Assembly: GCA_900545615.1 (NCBI GenBank)
Contig: UQZM01000025.1
Location: forward strand, 1 to 27,223
Direction: 5' to 3'
Length of the DNA stretch: 27,223 nt
From: an uncultured Collinsella sp.
Lineage (GTDB): Bacteria; Actinomycetota; Coriobacteriia; Coriobacteriales; Coriobacteriaceae
The stretch's first letter is position 1, and each line of letters opens with the position of its first letter. Shown one piece after another: positions 8,590 to 15,652 of the stretch. The translations under genes and the position numbers were made by a program. Below the pieces are notes generated by a model that was given only the letters and a program-made list of their open reading frames with translations, was not told the origin of the DNA and ran no database searches.

Positions 8590-9398
8590 GTGAGCGCCTG
8601 ACCGACAACCCCACGCTCTTTAGACTTCGTGTTCGCTATGGCAAGCGCGATCGCCTTAAGTACCTGGGCCATCTCGAAGTGATCCATACCATTGAGCGCA
8701 TCGTGCGCCGTGCGGGACTTCCCTATGCCGTCACGCAGGGCTTCTCTCCGCACATGCGCGTGGGCTTCTCTTCGGCGCTACCGGTTGGTACGTCGTCGAC
8801 CTGCGAGTGGTATGACCTGTTTATGACCGAATTCGTGGCGCTCGACGAGGCGTTTGAGCGCCTAGCTGCGGCGTCTCCGGCCGATCTGGCGCCCATCGAG
8901 GCGGCGTACATCGACGTGCGCACGCCGGCATTGACGGCGCAGCTCACGCGCCTGTCGTATCGCATCGACTTACACCTGGATCCCGAGGCGCCCGTAAGCG
9001 CCGACGAGGTGCGTCGTGCGATCGACACGCTGCGCGCGGATCATGGCATCGACTACGCGCGCGGCAAAAAGAGCAAGCGCTTGGATTTGGATCACACGCT
9101 CGTTGGCTATGAGCTCACGGCGGGGGAGCGCCCGGACCATTTGGTTCTCATGCTCGACACCCATGCCGACAACGAGGGCTCTATGCGTCCGGAAATTTTG
9201 CTTTCTGCTGCTGATGTTTTGTTGCAGGGCTTGACCCCGGGCGTGGATGCACCTATTGTTTCCACCGGTATGCAAGACCTCGTGACCATCTGCTCCTACG
9301 ATGTCGAGCGTCAGAATCAAGCATGCGAGGACGACGAGGGCCGACTCGTCAGCCCCATACCTGTGCGAACTTGTGGATTTGCTCCACATACTCGTTGA
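8586..9398 (+). CDS. TIGR03936-family (DUF2344) protein
   Basis: The 270-residue product belongs to the DUF2344/TIGR03936 family, which is fused to or adjacent to TIGR03960 radical SAM proteins in many genomes. The N-terminal segment RLRVRYGKRDRLKYLGHLE, followed by the PYAVTQGFSPHMRVGFSSALPVG-type stretch, is the family signature. No catalytic motif is known. It starts at ATG 8586 in a 4-base overlap with the upstream gene. The last codons overlap the promoter I assign to rplU. In many relatives an RNase E/G gene sits between this gene and rplU; here it is missing and rplU follows directly. A joint function with the radical SAM partner is inferred from the coupling. Confidence 0.87.
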   Translation: MSERLTDNPTLFRLRVRYGKRDRLKYLGHLEVIHTIERIVRRAGLPYAVTQGFSPHMRVGFSSALPVGTSSTCEWYDLFMTEFVALDEAFERLAAASPADLAPIEAAYIDVRTPALTAQLTRLSYRIDLHLDPEAPVSADEVRRAIDTLRADHGIDYARGKKSKRLDLDHTLVGYELTAGERPDHLVLMLDTHADNEGSMRPEILLSAADVLLQGLTPGVDAPIVSTGMQDLVTICSYDVERQNQACEDDEGRLVSPIPVRTCGFAPHTR

Positions 9399-9423
9399 CG
9401 GGGGTATTTTCGCCTGCTACTAT
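9395..9423 (+). promoter_or_regulatory. Sigma-70-type promoter for rplU-rpmA
   Basis: A -35 box TTGACG (9395-9400), a 17-base spacer and a -10 box TACTAT (9418-9423) match the housekeeping consensus well. The -35 box overlaps the stop codon of the upstream gene. Transcription would begin near 9430 and give a leader of about 35 bases before the rplU start. Confidence 0.7.
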
Positions 9424-9465
9424 ATTCGGCTGTTGCACTAACTGATGCATGAAGGGCAAGTAAAC

Positions 9466-9840
9466 ATGTACGCAATCGTTAACACGGGCGGCAAGCAGTA
9501 CAAGGTCGCCACCGACGATGTCATCACCGTCGAGAAGATCGAGGGCAATGAGGGCGACAAGGTCACCCTGCCGGTTATCTTCCTCAACGATGGTAAGAAG
9601 ATCGTCACCGATCCCGACAAGCTGGCCAAGGCCAAGGTTACCGCTCAGATCGTTGAGCAGTTCAAGGGCGAGAAGCAGCTGGTCTTCAAGTTCCACAAGC
9701 GTAAGCGCTATCGTCGTCTGAAGGGTCACCGTCAGCAGCTCACCAAGCTGAAGATCGTGAAGGTCCAGGCTACGTCCCGCGCCAAGAAGGCTGTCAAGGC
9801 AGAGGCCGAGGCTGTTGCCGAGGCTCCCGTCGCCGAGTAG
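9466..9840 (+). CDS. rplU: Large-subunit ribosomal protein L21
   Basis: L21 is a structural protein of the 50S subunit that binds 23S rRNA. The 124-residue product begins MYAIVNTGGKQYKV, the canonical L21 start, and contains the KRKRYRRLKGHRQQLTKLKI basic segment in the last third. The family is usually about 100-105 residues. Here the last 20 residues form an extra Ala/Glu/Lys-rich tail (KAVKAEAEAVAEAPVAE). The start ATG 9466 is behind AAGGG. Two ATGs slightly upstream (9445, in frame, and 9449, out of frame) lack the family's N-terminal match. L27 follows after 33 bases. Confidence 0.96.
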   Translation: MYAIVNTGGKQYKVATDDVITVEKIEGNEGDKVTLPVIFLNDGKKIVTDPDKLAKAKVTAQIVEQFKGEKQLVFKFHKRKRYRRLKGHRQQLTKLKIVKVQATSRAKKAVKAEAEAVAEAPVAE

Positions 9841-9873
9841 ATTACACTCGTAACGAAAGAGTAGGTATACACA

Positions 9874-10131
9874 ATGGCACACAAAAAAGGACTCGGTTCC
9901 TCCCGTAATGGCCGTGACTCCCGCGGTCAGCGCCTTGGCACGAAGCGCTATGCCGGCCAGACGGTAACCACGGGCACGATTCTCGTCCGTCAGCACGGCA
10001 CGCACATCCACCCGGGTGAGAACGTTGGCCGTGGTAAGGACGACACGCTGTTCGCGTTGGTCGACGGTACCGTTGAGTTCCACAAGGGTATCAAGCACAG
10101 GGTCAGCGTACGCCCGCTCGCGAACGCGTAA
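9874..10131 (+). CDS. rpmA: Large-subunit ribosomal protein L27
   Basis: L27 sits near the peptidyl transferase centre of the 50S subunit. The 85-residue product starts MAHKKGLGSSRNGRDSRGQR, which is the mature-type N-terminus. There is no N-terminal extension needing Prp cleavage, as is found in Firmicutes, and this fits the absence of a ysxB/prp gene between rplU and rpmA. The body GTILVRQHGTHIHPGENVG and the end RVSVRPLANA are typical. Length is normal. An intrinsic terminator follows at 10157-10200, so rplU and rpmA form a short transcription unit with partial read-through to obgE. Confidence 0.97.
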   Translation: MAHKKGLGSSRNGRDSRGQRLGTKRYAGQTVTTGTILVRQHGTHIHPGENVGRGKDDTLFALVDGTVEFHKGIKHRVSVRPLANA

Positions 10132-10156
10132 TTCACCCTTCATAGAGCACATATGT

Positions 10157-10200
10157 GGGAGGCACTTGAGTTTTAGGATTCAAGGGTCTCCCTCTTTTTT
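10157..10200 (+). terminator. Intrinsic terminator after rpmA
   Basis: A two-part stem is visible: GGGAG (10157-10161) pairs with CTCCC (10188-10192), and CTTGA pairs with TCAAG inside it, separated by a small internal loop. A run of six T (10195-10200) follows directly. obgE begins 17 bases after the T run, so the terminator probably tunes expression of ribosomal proteins relative to obgE. Confidence 0.75.
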
Positions 10201-10216
10201 GTAGGAGGCGATTCTG

Positions 10217-11683
10217 TTGTCACAGTTCACCGATATCAGCCGCATTAACGTGTGCGGCGGCGACGGCGGAGCCGGATGCATGTCGTTTAGGCGCGAGGCA
10301 TTTGTCCCCAAGGGCGGCCCCGATGGCGGCGACGGCGGTCGTGGCGGCAATGTCGTCATCCAGGCCGATGCTCAGCTGTCTTCGCTGATCGATTACCGCT
10401 TTAAGCATCACTTCCGCGCCGAGCGCGGCACGCACGGGCAGGGTGCCCGTCGTAACGGTAAGAGCGGCGAGGACCTGATTCTCAAGGTCCCTATGGGTAC
10501 CGTGGTGCGCGAGCTCGATCCCGAGACGCAGACCCCGATGTTCGAGATTGCCGACCTGGTGCACGACGGCGAGCGCGTCGTCGTGGCGCCCGGCGGTGCC
10601 GGCGGTCTGGGCAACACACACTTTGTGACGTCGGTGCGTCGCGCTCCGGCCTTTGCCCAGCTCGGCGAGCCTGCCGAGGAACACTGGATCGAGCTCGAGA
10701 TGAAGCTTATGGCCGATGCCGCGCTTGTGGGCTTTCCCTCGGTGGGTAAGTCATCGCTCATTGCGCGCATGAGTGCCGCCCGCCCCAAGATTGCTGACTA
10801 CCCGTTTACCACGCTCGTGCCGAACCTCGGCATGGTGCGTGCCGGCGAATATTCTTACGTCGTTGCCGACGTCCCCGGTCTCATCGAGGGCGCGAGCGAG
10901 GGCCGTGGCCTGGGTCACCAGTTCCTGCGCCACATTGAGCGTACGGCACTCATCATGCACGTCGTCGATATGACGGGTGGTTTTGAGGATCGCGATCCGG
11001 TCGAGGACTATCGCATCATCAACCGCGAGCTCGAGCAGTATGGCGCCGAGCTTTCGGAGCGTCCGCAGATCGTCGTTGCCAACAAGTGTGATGCGCCGGG
11101 CACGGCCGACAAGATTGCCGACCTTAAGCGTGCGGCGCTCGACGATGGCCATATGTTCTTTGCCGTGTCTGCTGTTACGGGCGCCGGCCTCAACACGCTG
11201 ATGCTTGCCGTGGGCGAGCAGGTGGCTAAGCTTCGCGCCGAGCTGGCGGTCTCTGATGAGCCGGTCGATCTGCGCGACGAGGAGTGGGAGCGTCGCCGCC
11301 TGCAGCGCGAGAAGCGTTTCCGCATTGTCCAGGAAGAGCCCGGTGCCTTCCGCGTGGTCGGTCGTGCCATCGAGCGCATGGTCATCCAGACCGACTGGGA
11401 AAACGAGGAAGCCGTCATTTACCTGCAGCATAAGTTTGCGCGTATGGGTGTTGACGACGCGCTCGAGAAGGCCGGTTGCCGTGCGGGCGACGAGGTCCGC
11501 ATTTGCCAGCGCGCTTTTGACTTTGAGGGCGCCGAGGACTTCTCGGAGTACGAAGAGCTCGAGGATGCTGGCGAGGACGTTGCCGTCGAGGCCATTGACG
11601 TGGCCGATGCTGCGGATGAGGGCGTCGAGGTTGTCGATGCGGCGGATGCCGAGGACGATGCCGAGACCTCGGAGGGCGAGTAA
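10217..11683 (+). CDS. obgE: GTPase ObgE/CgtA
   Basis: ObgE is an essential GTPase involved in late 50S assembly and stress signalling. The 488-residue product has the glycine-rich OBG fold (residues 1-160, with GGDGGAG, GGPDGGDGGRGG and GGAGGLGN), then a G domain (G1 GFPSVGKSS at 172-180, switch II DVPGLIEGAS at 218-227, G4 NKCD near 290). A C-terminal OCT domain follows at about 350-430. The last 55 residues are a strongly acidic tail rich in Asp, Glu and Ala, as in many actinobacterial Obg proteins. The start is TTG 10217 behind GTAGGAGG. nadD starts 3 bases after the stop. Confidence 0.97.
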   Translation: MSQFTDISRINVCGGDGGAGCMSFRREAFVPKGGPDGGDGGRGGNVVIQADAQLSSLIDYRFKHHFRAERGTHGQGARRNGKSGEDLILKVPMGTVVRELDPETQTPMFEIADLVHDGERVVVAPGGAGGLGNTHFVTSVRRAPAFAQLGEPAEEHWIELEMKLMADAALVGFPSVGKSSLIARMSAARPKIADYPFTTLVPNLGMVRAGEYSYVVADVPGLIEGASEGRGLGHQFLRHIERTALIMHVVDMTGGFEDRDPVEDYRIINRELEQYGAELSERPQIVVANKCDAPGTADKIADLKRAALDDGHMFFAVSAVTGAGLNTLMLAVGEQVAKLRAELAVSDEPVDLRDEEWERRRLQREKRFRIVQEEPGAFRVVGRAIERMVIQTDWENEEAVIYLQHKFARMGVDDALEKAGCRAGDEVRICQRAFDFEGAEDFSEYEELEDAGEDVAVEAIDVADAADEGVEVVDAADAEDDAETSEGE

Positions 11684-11686
11684 GCC

Positions 11687-12364
11687 ATGTCGCTGCGCGG
11701 TGGAATCGGTCTGCCCGAGCTTCCTCTAGAGGACGGGCAGGAGTTTAGGCTCGGCATTATGGGTGGCACCTTTGATCCCATCCATTACGGGCACCTGGTG
11801 ACCGCTGAGCAGGCGCGTGAGTCCCTCGACTTGGATGCCGTGCTCTTTATGCCGGCGGGCACGCCTGCCTTTAAGCTTGACAAGCCGGTGACGCCTGCCG
11901 AGGACCGTTATGCCATGACGGTCCTCGCCACCGCCGCGAACCCGGCCTTTTTGGCGAGCCGGTTCGAGATCGACCGCCCGGGCGTAACCTATACGGCTGA
12001 TACGCTTCATGCCCTTCGCGACTTTTACCCGCCGCAGGTAAAGCTCTACTTTATTACGGGCGCCGATGCGATTATCGATATCGTGACCTGGCATGATGCC
12101 GAACGAATCGCTGAGCTTGCTACCTTTATTGCGGCGACACGACCGGGCTTTGATATCGATACAGCGCGTGCCCGAATCAAAGAGTCGGGGCTGCCGTTCG
12201 ACGTGCGCTATATTCAGATTCCGGCGCTGGCGATCAGCTCGACGAACATTCGTAAGCGAGTTGCCCGCGGCATGAGCGTGCGCTATCTTACGAGCGAGTC
12301 CGTGCTCGGCTACATTCGCAAACGCAGGCTATATGCCGATTTGGGCCAAGAAGATTTTGAGTGA
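11687..12364 (+). CDS. nadD: Nicotinate-nucleotide adenylyltransferase
   Basis: NadD transfers AMP from ATP to nicotinate mononucleotide, making deamido-NAD in NAD biosynthesis. The 225-residue product has the nucleotidyltransferase signature GGTFDPIHYGH (residues 26-36) with the HxGH-type site, the substrate loop FMPAGTPAFK, and the C-terminal ISSTNIRKRV motif that contacts ATP. About 20 residues precede the first strand (RLGIMGGTFDP), slightly more than usual. The start ATG at 11687 lies 3 bases after obgE, whose last codons (GAGGGCGAG) supply the ribosome-binding site. The nadD-yqeK-rsfS order is conserved in Gram-positive bacteria. Confidence 0.96.
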   Translation: MSLRGGIGLPELPLEDGQEFRLGIMGGTFDPIHYGHLVTAEQARESLDLDAVLFMPAGTPAFKLDKPVTPAEDRYAMTVLATAANPAFLASRFEIDRPGVTYTADTLHALRDFYPPQVKLYFITGADAIIDIVTWHDAERIAELATFIAATRPGFDIDTARARIKESGLPFDVRYIQIPALAISSTNIRKRVARGMSVRYLTSESVLGYIRKRRLYADLGQEDFE

Positions 12365-12376
12365 TGGGGGTCTACG

Positions 12377-12985
12377 TTGTCGGTAGAGGATCAGTTTGAG
12401 GGCGATGAGCGCGCACTGCTCAAACGCATTCAAGAGCTGCTCGATGTTCGCATGAAGGATAAGCGCAAGCGCTATGTGCATTCGCTGGGTGTTGCCGAGA
12501 CCGCACTTCATCTGGCCGAGGTCTACGGCGTTGACCGCTTTGATGCCGCTGCCGCCGGCTTGATCCACGACTGGGACAAGGTGCTTTCCGATGACGAGCT
12601 CGTGGCCCGCGCGCTTCACTATGGCATCAAGGTTGCCGGCTCTCCTTCGGCCGCGACACCGCTGCTGCATGGCCCAGTTGCCGCCTATGAGCTTCCGCAG
12701 CTTTTTCCCGGGCTGTCGCCGGCGGTCTTTCAGGCTGTCGACCGTCACACCGTGGGAGCTTGCGACATGACGCCGCTCGATATGGTGGTCTTTGTGGCCG
12801 ATGTCATCGAGCCCAACCGCCACGGCGACTATGCGCATGCGCTGCGCAAGATGGTGGGGGAGTCGACGCTCGATGAGTTGTTCTTCTCCTGTTTTGCGCA
12901 GGGTTTGGTCTATGTGATCCAGTCCGGGCGTTATCTTTATCCCACGGCTATTACGATTTACAACCATTACGCCCAGCTACGCTAG
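12377..12985 (+). CDS. yqeK: HD-domain hydrolase YqeK (Ap4A hydrolase family)
   Basis: YqeK-type proteins hydrolyse diadenosine tetraphosphate symmetrically to two ADP. The 202-residue product shows the metal-binding HD pattern: His35 in RYVHSLGVA, His64-Asp65 in GLIHDWDK with Lys68, a later His in AVDRHTVGA, and an Asp in VVFVADVIEP. This is the arrangement known for the family. The start is TTG 12377; a GGGGG tract lies 8 bases upstream. It sits between nadD and rsfS, as in Bacillus. Some genomes carry a LytR-family gene between yqeK and rsfS, which is absent here. HD proteins of other substrate specificity cannot be fully excluded from sequence alone. Confidence 0.92.
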   Translation: MSVEDQFEGDERALLKRIQELLDVRMKDKRKRYVHSLGVAETALHLAEVYGVDRFDAAAAGLIHDWDKVLSDDELVARALHYGIKVAGSPSAATPLLHGPVAAYELPQLFPGLSPAVFQAVDRHTVGACDMTPLDMVVFVADVIEPNRHGDYAHALRKMVGESTLDELFFSCFAQGLVYVIQSGRYLYPTAITIYNHYAQLR

Positions 12986-13013
12986 CTCGGGTGCGTCTAG
13001 AAAGAGGTATTCC

Positions 13014-13469
13014 ATGGCCGACGAGACCATGACTGACGAGCAGATTCTCAAGGATGTGGAGCACAAGAGCTTCGCCGCCACGTCCGACCGCACCGCCGCC
13101 TCGCTGTCCGCGAGCGGTGTCGCCGCCGAGGATGTCGCCCGCGCCGCCGCGCAGGCCGCCTACGACAAGAAGGGCGAGGACGTTCAGGTGCTCGACCTGA
13201 CTGAGCTTTCCGATGTGTGCGACTACTTTGTCCTTGCTACCGGCACCAACAACCGCCAGGTTGATTCGATCGTCGACGAGATTGAGGAGAAGGTCGCCGA
13301 GGCTTGCGGCGAGCATCCGTTCTCCATCGAGGGCCGCGAGCAGAAGACTTGGATGCTCATGGACTACGGTTCGGTTGTCGTCCACGTCTTCACTCCCGAA
13401 GCCCGCGACTTCTACCGCCTCGAGAAACTCTGGGGAGACGCCCCCCAGCTCCCCCTCAATCTCCTCTAG
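13014..13469 (+). CDS. rsfS: Ribosomal silencing factor RsfS
   Basis: RsfS binds L14 on the 50S subunit and blocks subunit joining when nutrients are scarce. The 151-residue product carries the family core from about residue 46 (YDKKGEDVQVLDLTELS, then CDYFVLATGTNNRQVDSIVDEI, and WMLMDYGSVVVHVFTPEARDFY). The first 45 residues are an extension rich in Ala, Asp and Thr that is not part of the usual domain; an internal ATG at 13029 would remove only five of them. The gene is the last of the obgE-nadD-yqeK-rsfS unit and is followed by a repeat-like motif and a strong terminator. Confidence 0.95.
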   Translation: MADETMTDEQILKDVEHKSFAATSDRTAASLSASGVAAEDVARAAAQAAYDKKGEDVQVLDLTELSDVCDYFVLATGTNNRQVDSIVDEIEEKVAEACGEHPFSIEGREQKTWMLMDYGSVVVHVFTPEARDFYRLEKLWGDAPQLPLNLL

Positions 13470-13497
13470 TAGCTCATTTGAGACGGGGTTTAGCTAC
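13468..13497 (+). repeat. End-of-operon repeat-like motif, copy 1
   Basis: AGTAGCTCATTTGAGACG (13468-13485) begins in the stop codon of rsfS. It ends with AGCTAC (13492-13497), which pairs with the GTAGCT at its left end. A near copy with two mismatches, AGTAGCTAATTTGGGACG, lies at 21496-21513 just after the ppsR stop. The role is unknown. Confidence 0.5.
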
Positions 13498-13510
13498 CCT
13501 CACGCATATC

Positions 13511-13553
13511 GCCGGGCAGTTGCGGTTTTCCGCAGCTACCCGGCTTTCTTTTT
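13511..13553 (+). terminator. Strong intrinsic terminator after rsfS
   Basis: GCCGGG (13511-13516) pairs with CCCGGC (13539-13544), and TGCGG (13521-13525) pairs with CCGCA (13530-13534) around a TTTT loop. The run TTTCTTTTT follows at 13545-13553. It lies between rsfS and the convergent dinB gene. The poly-T side serves the + strand; the - strand side has no clear T run. Confidence 0.85.
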
Positions 13554-13563
13554 GCCTCAGGGA

Positions 13564-14817
13564 CTAATCGTTGAAGCGGGATTGGCGGCCGAAGGAAAGG
13601 GCGGTGTCGCCGAATTTGTCTCGGACGGCGTCGATAGCGACGGAGAGGTCGCGTCGGTCGCTGGATTGGGCTCCGCGGTCGTCGACTTCGCAGAACAGGT
13701 CGGTTTGGATCCCGCCTTGGTGGTCGAAATCGCTCATGCCGATGCCTGCTAAGCGAACATGCATGCCTTCCTGCCAGATGTTGTCGAGCAGTTCGAGCGC
13801 AACCGCCACGAAGATGTTCTCATCGTCGGTCGGATGAAGCAGTCGGCGCTGTGCCGAGCGACCGCTTCCATACGAATACTTAAGCTTGAGCGTTACCGTG
13901 GCACCCGTCAGCCCCTGACGGCGCAGACGGCGTCCCACTGACTCTCCCAACAGTGCAATCGCCGCCTCAATATCCCTACGCTCAGTCAAATCTTTCGCAA
14001 AGGTGCGTTCATTGCTGACCGACTTGACCTCGCGCTCTTCATCGAGACTCGTGACTTCGGAGATTTCAAGTCCCAGCGCACGCTGACGCATGCGTTCGCC
14101 GTTGACGCCAAAAATAGAGGCCAAGGTGGATTCCGGCGCGCGTGACAGCTCGCCGAGCGTGTAGATGCGCATACGGCGCAGTCGCTCCTCGGCCGAGCGC
14201 CCGATGCCGCTCATGGCAGATACCGGCAGCGCGGCCAAAAAGCGCTGCTCGGTTCCGGGGCGCACGATGGTCAGCCCAAACGGCTTATCCCGCTCGCTTG
14301 CGATCTTTGCGACCGTCTTGTTGCAGCCCACGCCAATGGAGCACGTCACTCCCAGCGCTGCCACACGGTCGCTTATACGCCGTGCAACCAGCAGTGGGTC
14401 CTCGGGCGCAAAGCGACCCGGTGTGATATCGATAAAGGCTTCGTCGATGGATACGCGCTCAACGCGCGGCGTCTCCTCGGCAAGAATCGCCATGACCTGC
14501 GCGCTCACCTCGCGGTAGCGATCAAAGTGCCCGTGCGTCCAAATGGCTTGCGGGCACAAGCGCCGCGCCTCGGCCGAGGCCATGGCAGAGTGCACGCCAA
14601 AGCGGCGCGCCTCATACGAACACGTGGACACGACGCCACGCGAATCGGCGTCTCCGCCCACGATGAGCGGCTTGCCGCGCCGTTCGGGATGATCGAGCAT
14701 CTCCACGCTCGCAAAAAACGCATCGAGGTCCATGAGGCCCACCGCCGGACCCGTCCAGGGAGGCGGCGTGACGCCCATGGCATCCTCATAACCGTATGTA
14801 TGTTCGCGTCTTTTCAT
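13564..14817 (-). CDS. dinB: DNA polymerase IV (Y-family translesion polymerase)
   Basis: Pol IV copies past damaged bases with low fidelity. The 417-residue product contains the catalytic aspartate region LMDLDAFFASVE (Asp30, Asp32), the YEARRFGV finger motif and the SIDEAFID motif with Asp125-Glu126. Helix-hairpin-helix thumb residues (MSGIGRSAEERLRRMRI) and a little-finger domain follow. QTDLF near residue 380 resembles a sliding-clamp binding motif. It is the only - strand gene in the housekeeping part. The ATG at 14817 has no ribosome-binding site, but TATACT lies just 6 bases upstream (14824-14829), so a leaderless transcript is possible. An internal ATG at 14778 has GAGGAT upstream and is an alternative start. 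Confidence 0.95.
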   Translation of the reverse strand: MKRREHTYGYEDAMGVTPPPWTGPAVGLMDLDAFFASVEMLDHPERRGKPLIVGGDADSRGVVSTCSYEARRFGVHSAMASAEARRLCPQAIWTHGHFDRYREVSAQVMAILAEETPRVERVSIDEAFIDITPGRFAPEDPLLVARRISDRVAALGVTCSIGVGCNKTVAKIASERDKPFGLTIVRPGTEQRFLAALPVSAMSGIGRSAEERLRRMRIYTLGELSRAPESTLASIFGVNGERMRQRALGLEISEVTSLDEEREVKSVSNERTFAKDLTERRDIEAAIALLGESVGRRLRRQGLTGATVTLKLKYSYGSGRSAQRRLLHPTDDENIFVAVALELLDNIWQEGMHVRLAGIGMSDFDHQGGIQTDLFCEVDDRGAQSSDRRDLSVAIDAVRDKFGDTALSFGRQSRFND

Positions 14818-14861
14818 GGCATGAGTATACCGCGCAGCTCATGTGGGGTGCGTGGATGTGC

Positions 14862-14889
14862 TTGCAAATCGCGAATTCTTGTCTAAGAT
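14862..14889 (+). promoter_or_regulatory. Candidate promoter P1 for rpsP operon
   Basis: TTGCAA (14862-14867), a 16-base spacer and TAAGAT (14884-14889) resemble a sigma-70 promoter. It would give a leader of about 120 bases before rpsP. Confidence 0.45.
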
Positions 14890-14933
14890 ATGGATTTGCC
14901 TTCGACTACACCGAAGAAGTTGGTCTCACGGAC

Positions 14934-14962
14934 TTCACCTGCCCGCGTCGATGGCGTATTAT
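14934..14962 (+). promoter_or_regulatory. Candidate promoter P2 for rpsP operon
   Basis: TTCACC (14934-14939), a 17-base spacer and TATTAT (14957-14962) form a second possible promoter nearer to rpsP. A small hairpin, GCAGC-CTAAA-GCTGC (14985-14999), stands in the leader just before the GGAGGAG ribosome-binding site. Confidence 0.45.
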
Positions 14963-15018
14963 GTTCAACTGTTTGTTTGTAGTTGCAGCCTAAAGCTGCT
15001 TGGTTGGAGGAGTTTCCT

Positions 15019-15360
15019 TTGGCAGTCAAGATTCGCCTTGCTCGTCACGGCGCTAAGAAGCGTCCGTACTACCGTGTCGTCGTCGCCGATTCCCGCGCCC
15101 CGCGTGACGGTCGTATCATCGAGGAGGTTGGCCGCTACAACCCGATGACCGCCCCCAAGACCATCAACCTCGATCTCGAGAAGATCGCTGACTGGCAGTC
15201 CAAGGGCGCTCAGCTCACTGACGCTGTCGCTGCTCTGGTCAAGGCCGCCAACGAGGGCGAGAAGACCGAGACCGTCGTCAAAAAGTCCAAGAAGCAGCTC
15301 GCCAAAGAGGCCGAGGCCGCTAAGGCTGCCGCTGAGGCCGCTGAGGGCGCCGAGGAGTAA
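15019..15360 (+). CDS. rpsP: Small-subunit ribosomal protein S16
   Basis: S16 is needed for 30S assembly. The 113-residue product begins (M)AVKIRLARHGAKKRPYYRVV, the conserved S16 start, and continues with DSRAPRDGRIIEEVGRYNP. The start is TTG at 15019 with GGAGGAG 6 bases upstream; an upstream in-frame ATG at 14983 would add 12 residues not found in the family. The usual domain ends near residue 85. The rest is a Lys then Ala/Glu-rich tail (AKEAEAAKAAAEAAEGAEE), similar in style to the L21 tail in this window. The order rpsP-KH-rimM-trmD is widely conserved. Confidence 0.96.
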   Translation: MAVKIRLARHGAKKRPYYRVVVADSRAPRDGRIIEEVGRYNPMTAPKTINLDLEKIADWQSKGAQLTDAVAALVKAANEGEKTETVVKKSKKQLAKEAEAAKAAAEAAEGAEE

Positions 15361-15363
15361 ATC

Positions 15364-15648
15364 GTGCCTGAGGTTGACGCTGCACAGCTCGAGGGTGAGG
15401 CAATGCTCTCAGATCGCATCGCCGATCTCGTCGAATATCTCGTTGTTCAGATCGTCGACGACCCGGATTCCGTGAGCCTCGAGGTCATCGATGGTGACGA
15501 CGCTTCCACGATTGAGGTTTCTGTTGCCGAGGATGACGTCGCTAAGGTCATCGGCCGTCGTGGCCGTACCATCAAGGCCATTCGCACGCTCGCCCGTGCA
15601 CTGGCCGCTCGCCTCGACACTGCGGTCGAGGTAGAGGTTCTGGGCTAG
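15364..15648 (+). CDS. khpA: KH-domain RNA-binding protein (KhpA/YlqC family)
   Basis: KhpA-type proteins are small single-KH RNA-binding proteins. The 94-residue product carries the KH signature VIGRRGRTIKAIRTLARA (GxxG loop as GRRG). It starts with GTG at 15364 three bases after rpsP; GAGGAG at 15352-15357 is well spaced for this start. An in-frame ATG at 15403 would give the length more usual in Firmicutes (about 80), so the first 13 residues are less certain. The gene lies between rpsP and rimM, the standard place for this family, which suggests a role in translation or small-RNA binding. Confidence 0.92.
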   Translation: MPEVDAAQLEGEAMLSDRIADLVEYLVVQIVDDPDSVSLEVIDGDDASTIEVSVAEDDVAKVIGRRGRTIKAIRTLARALAARLDTAVEVEVLG

Positions 15649-15652
15649 GACC

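Noticed and set aside
14790..14810. CGAAC-containing sequence near the dinB start as an SOS (LexA) box
   Set aside because: Only one half-site matches the Gram-positive CGAAC-N4-GTTCG pattern, and it lies inside the coding region for the upstream start.
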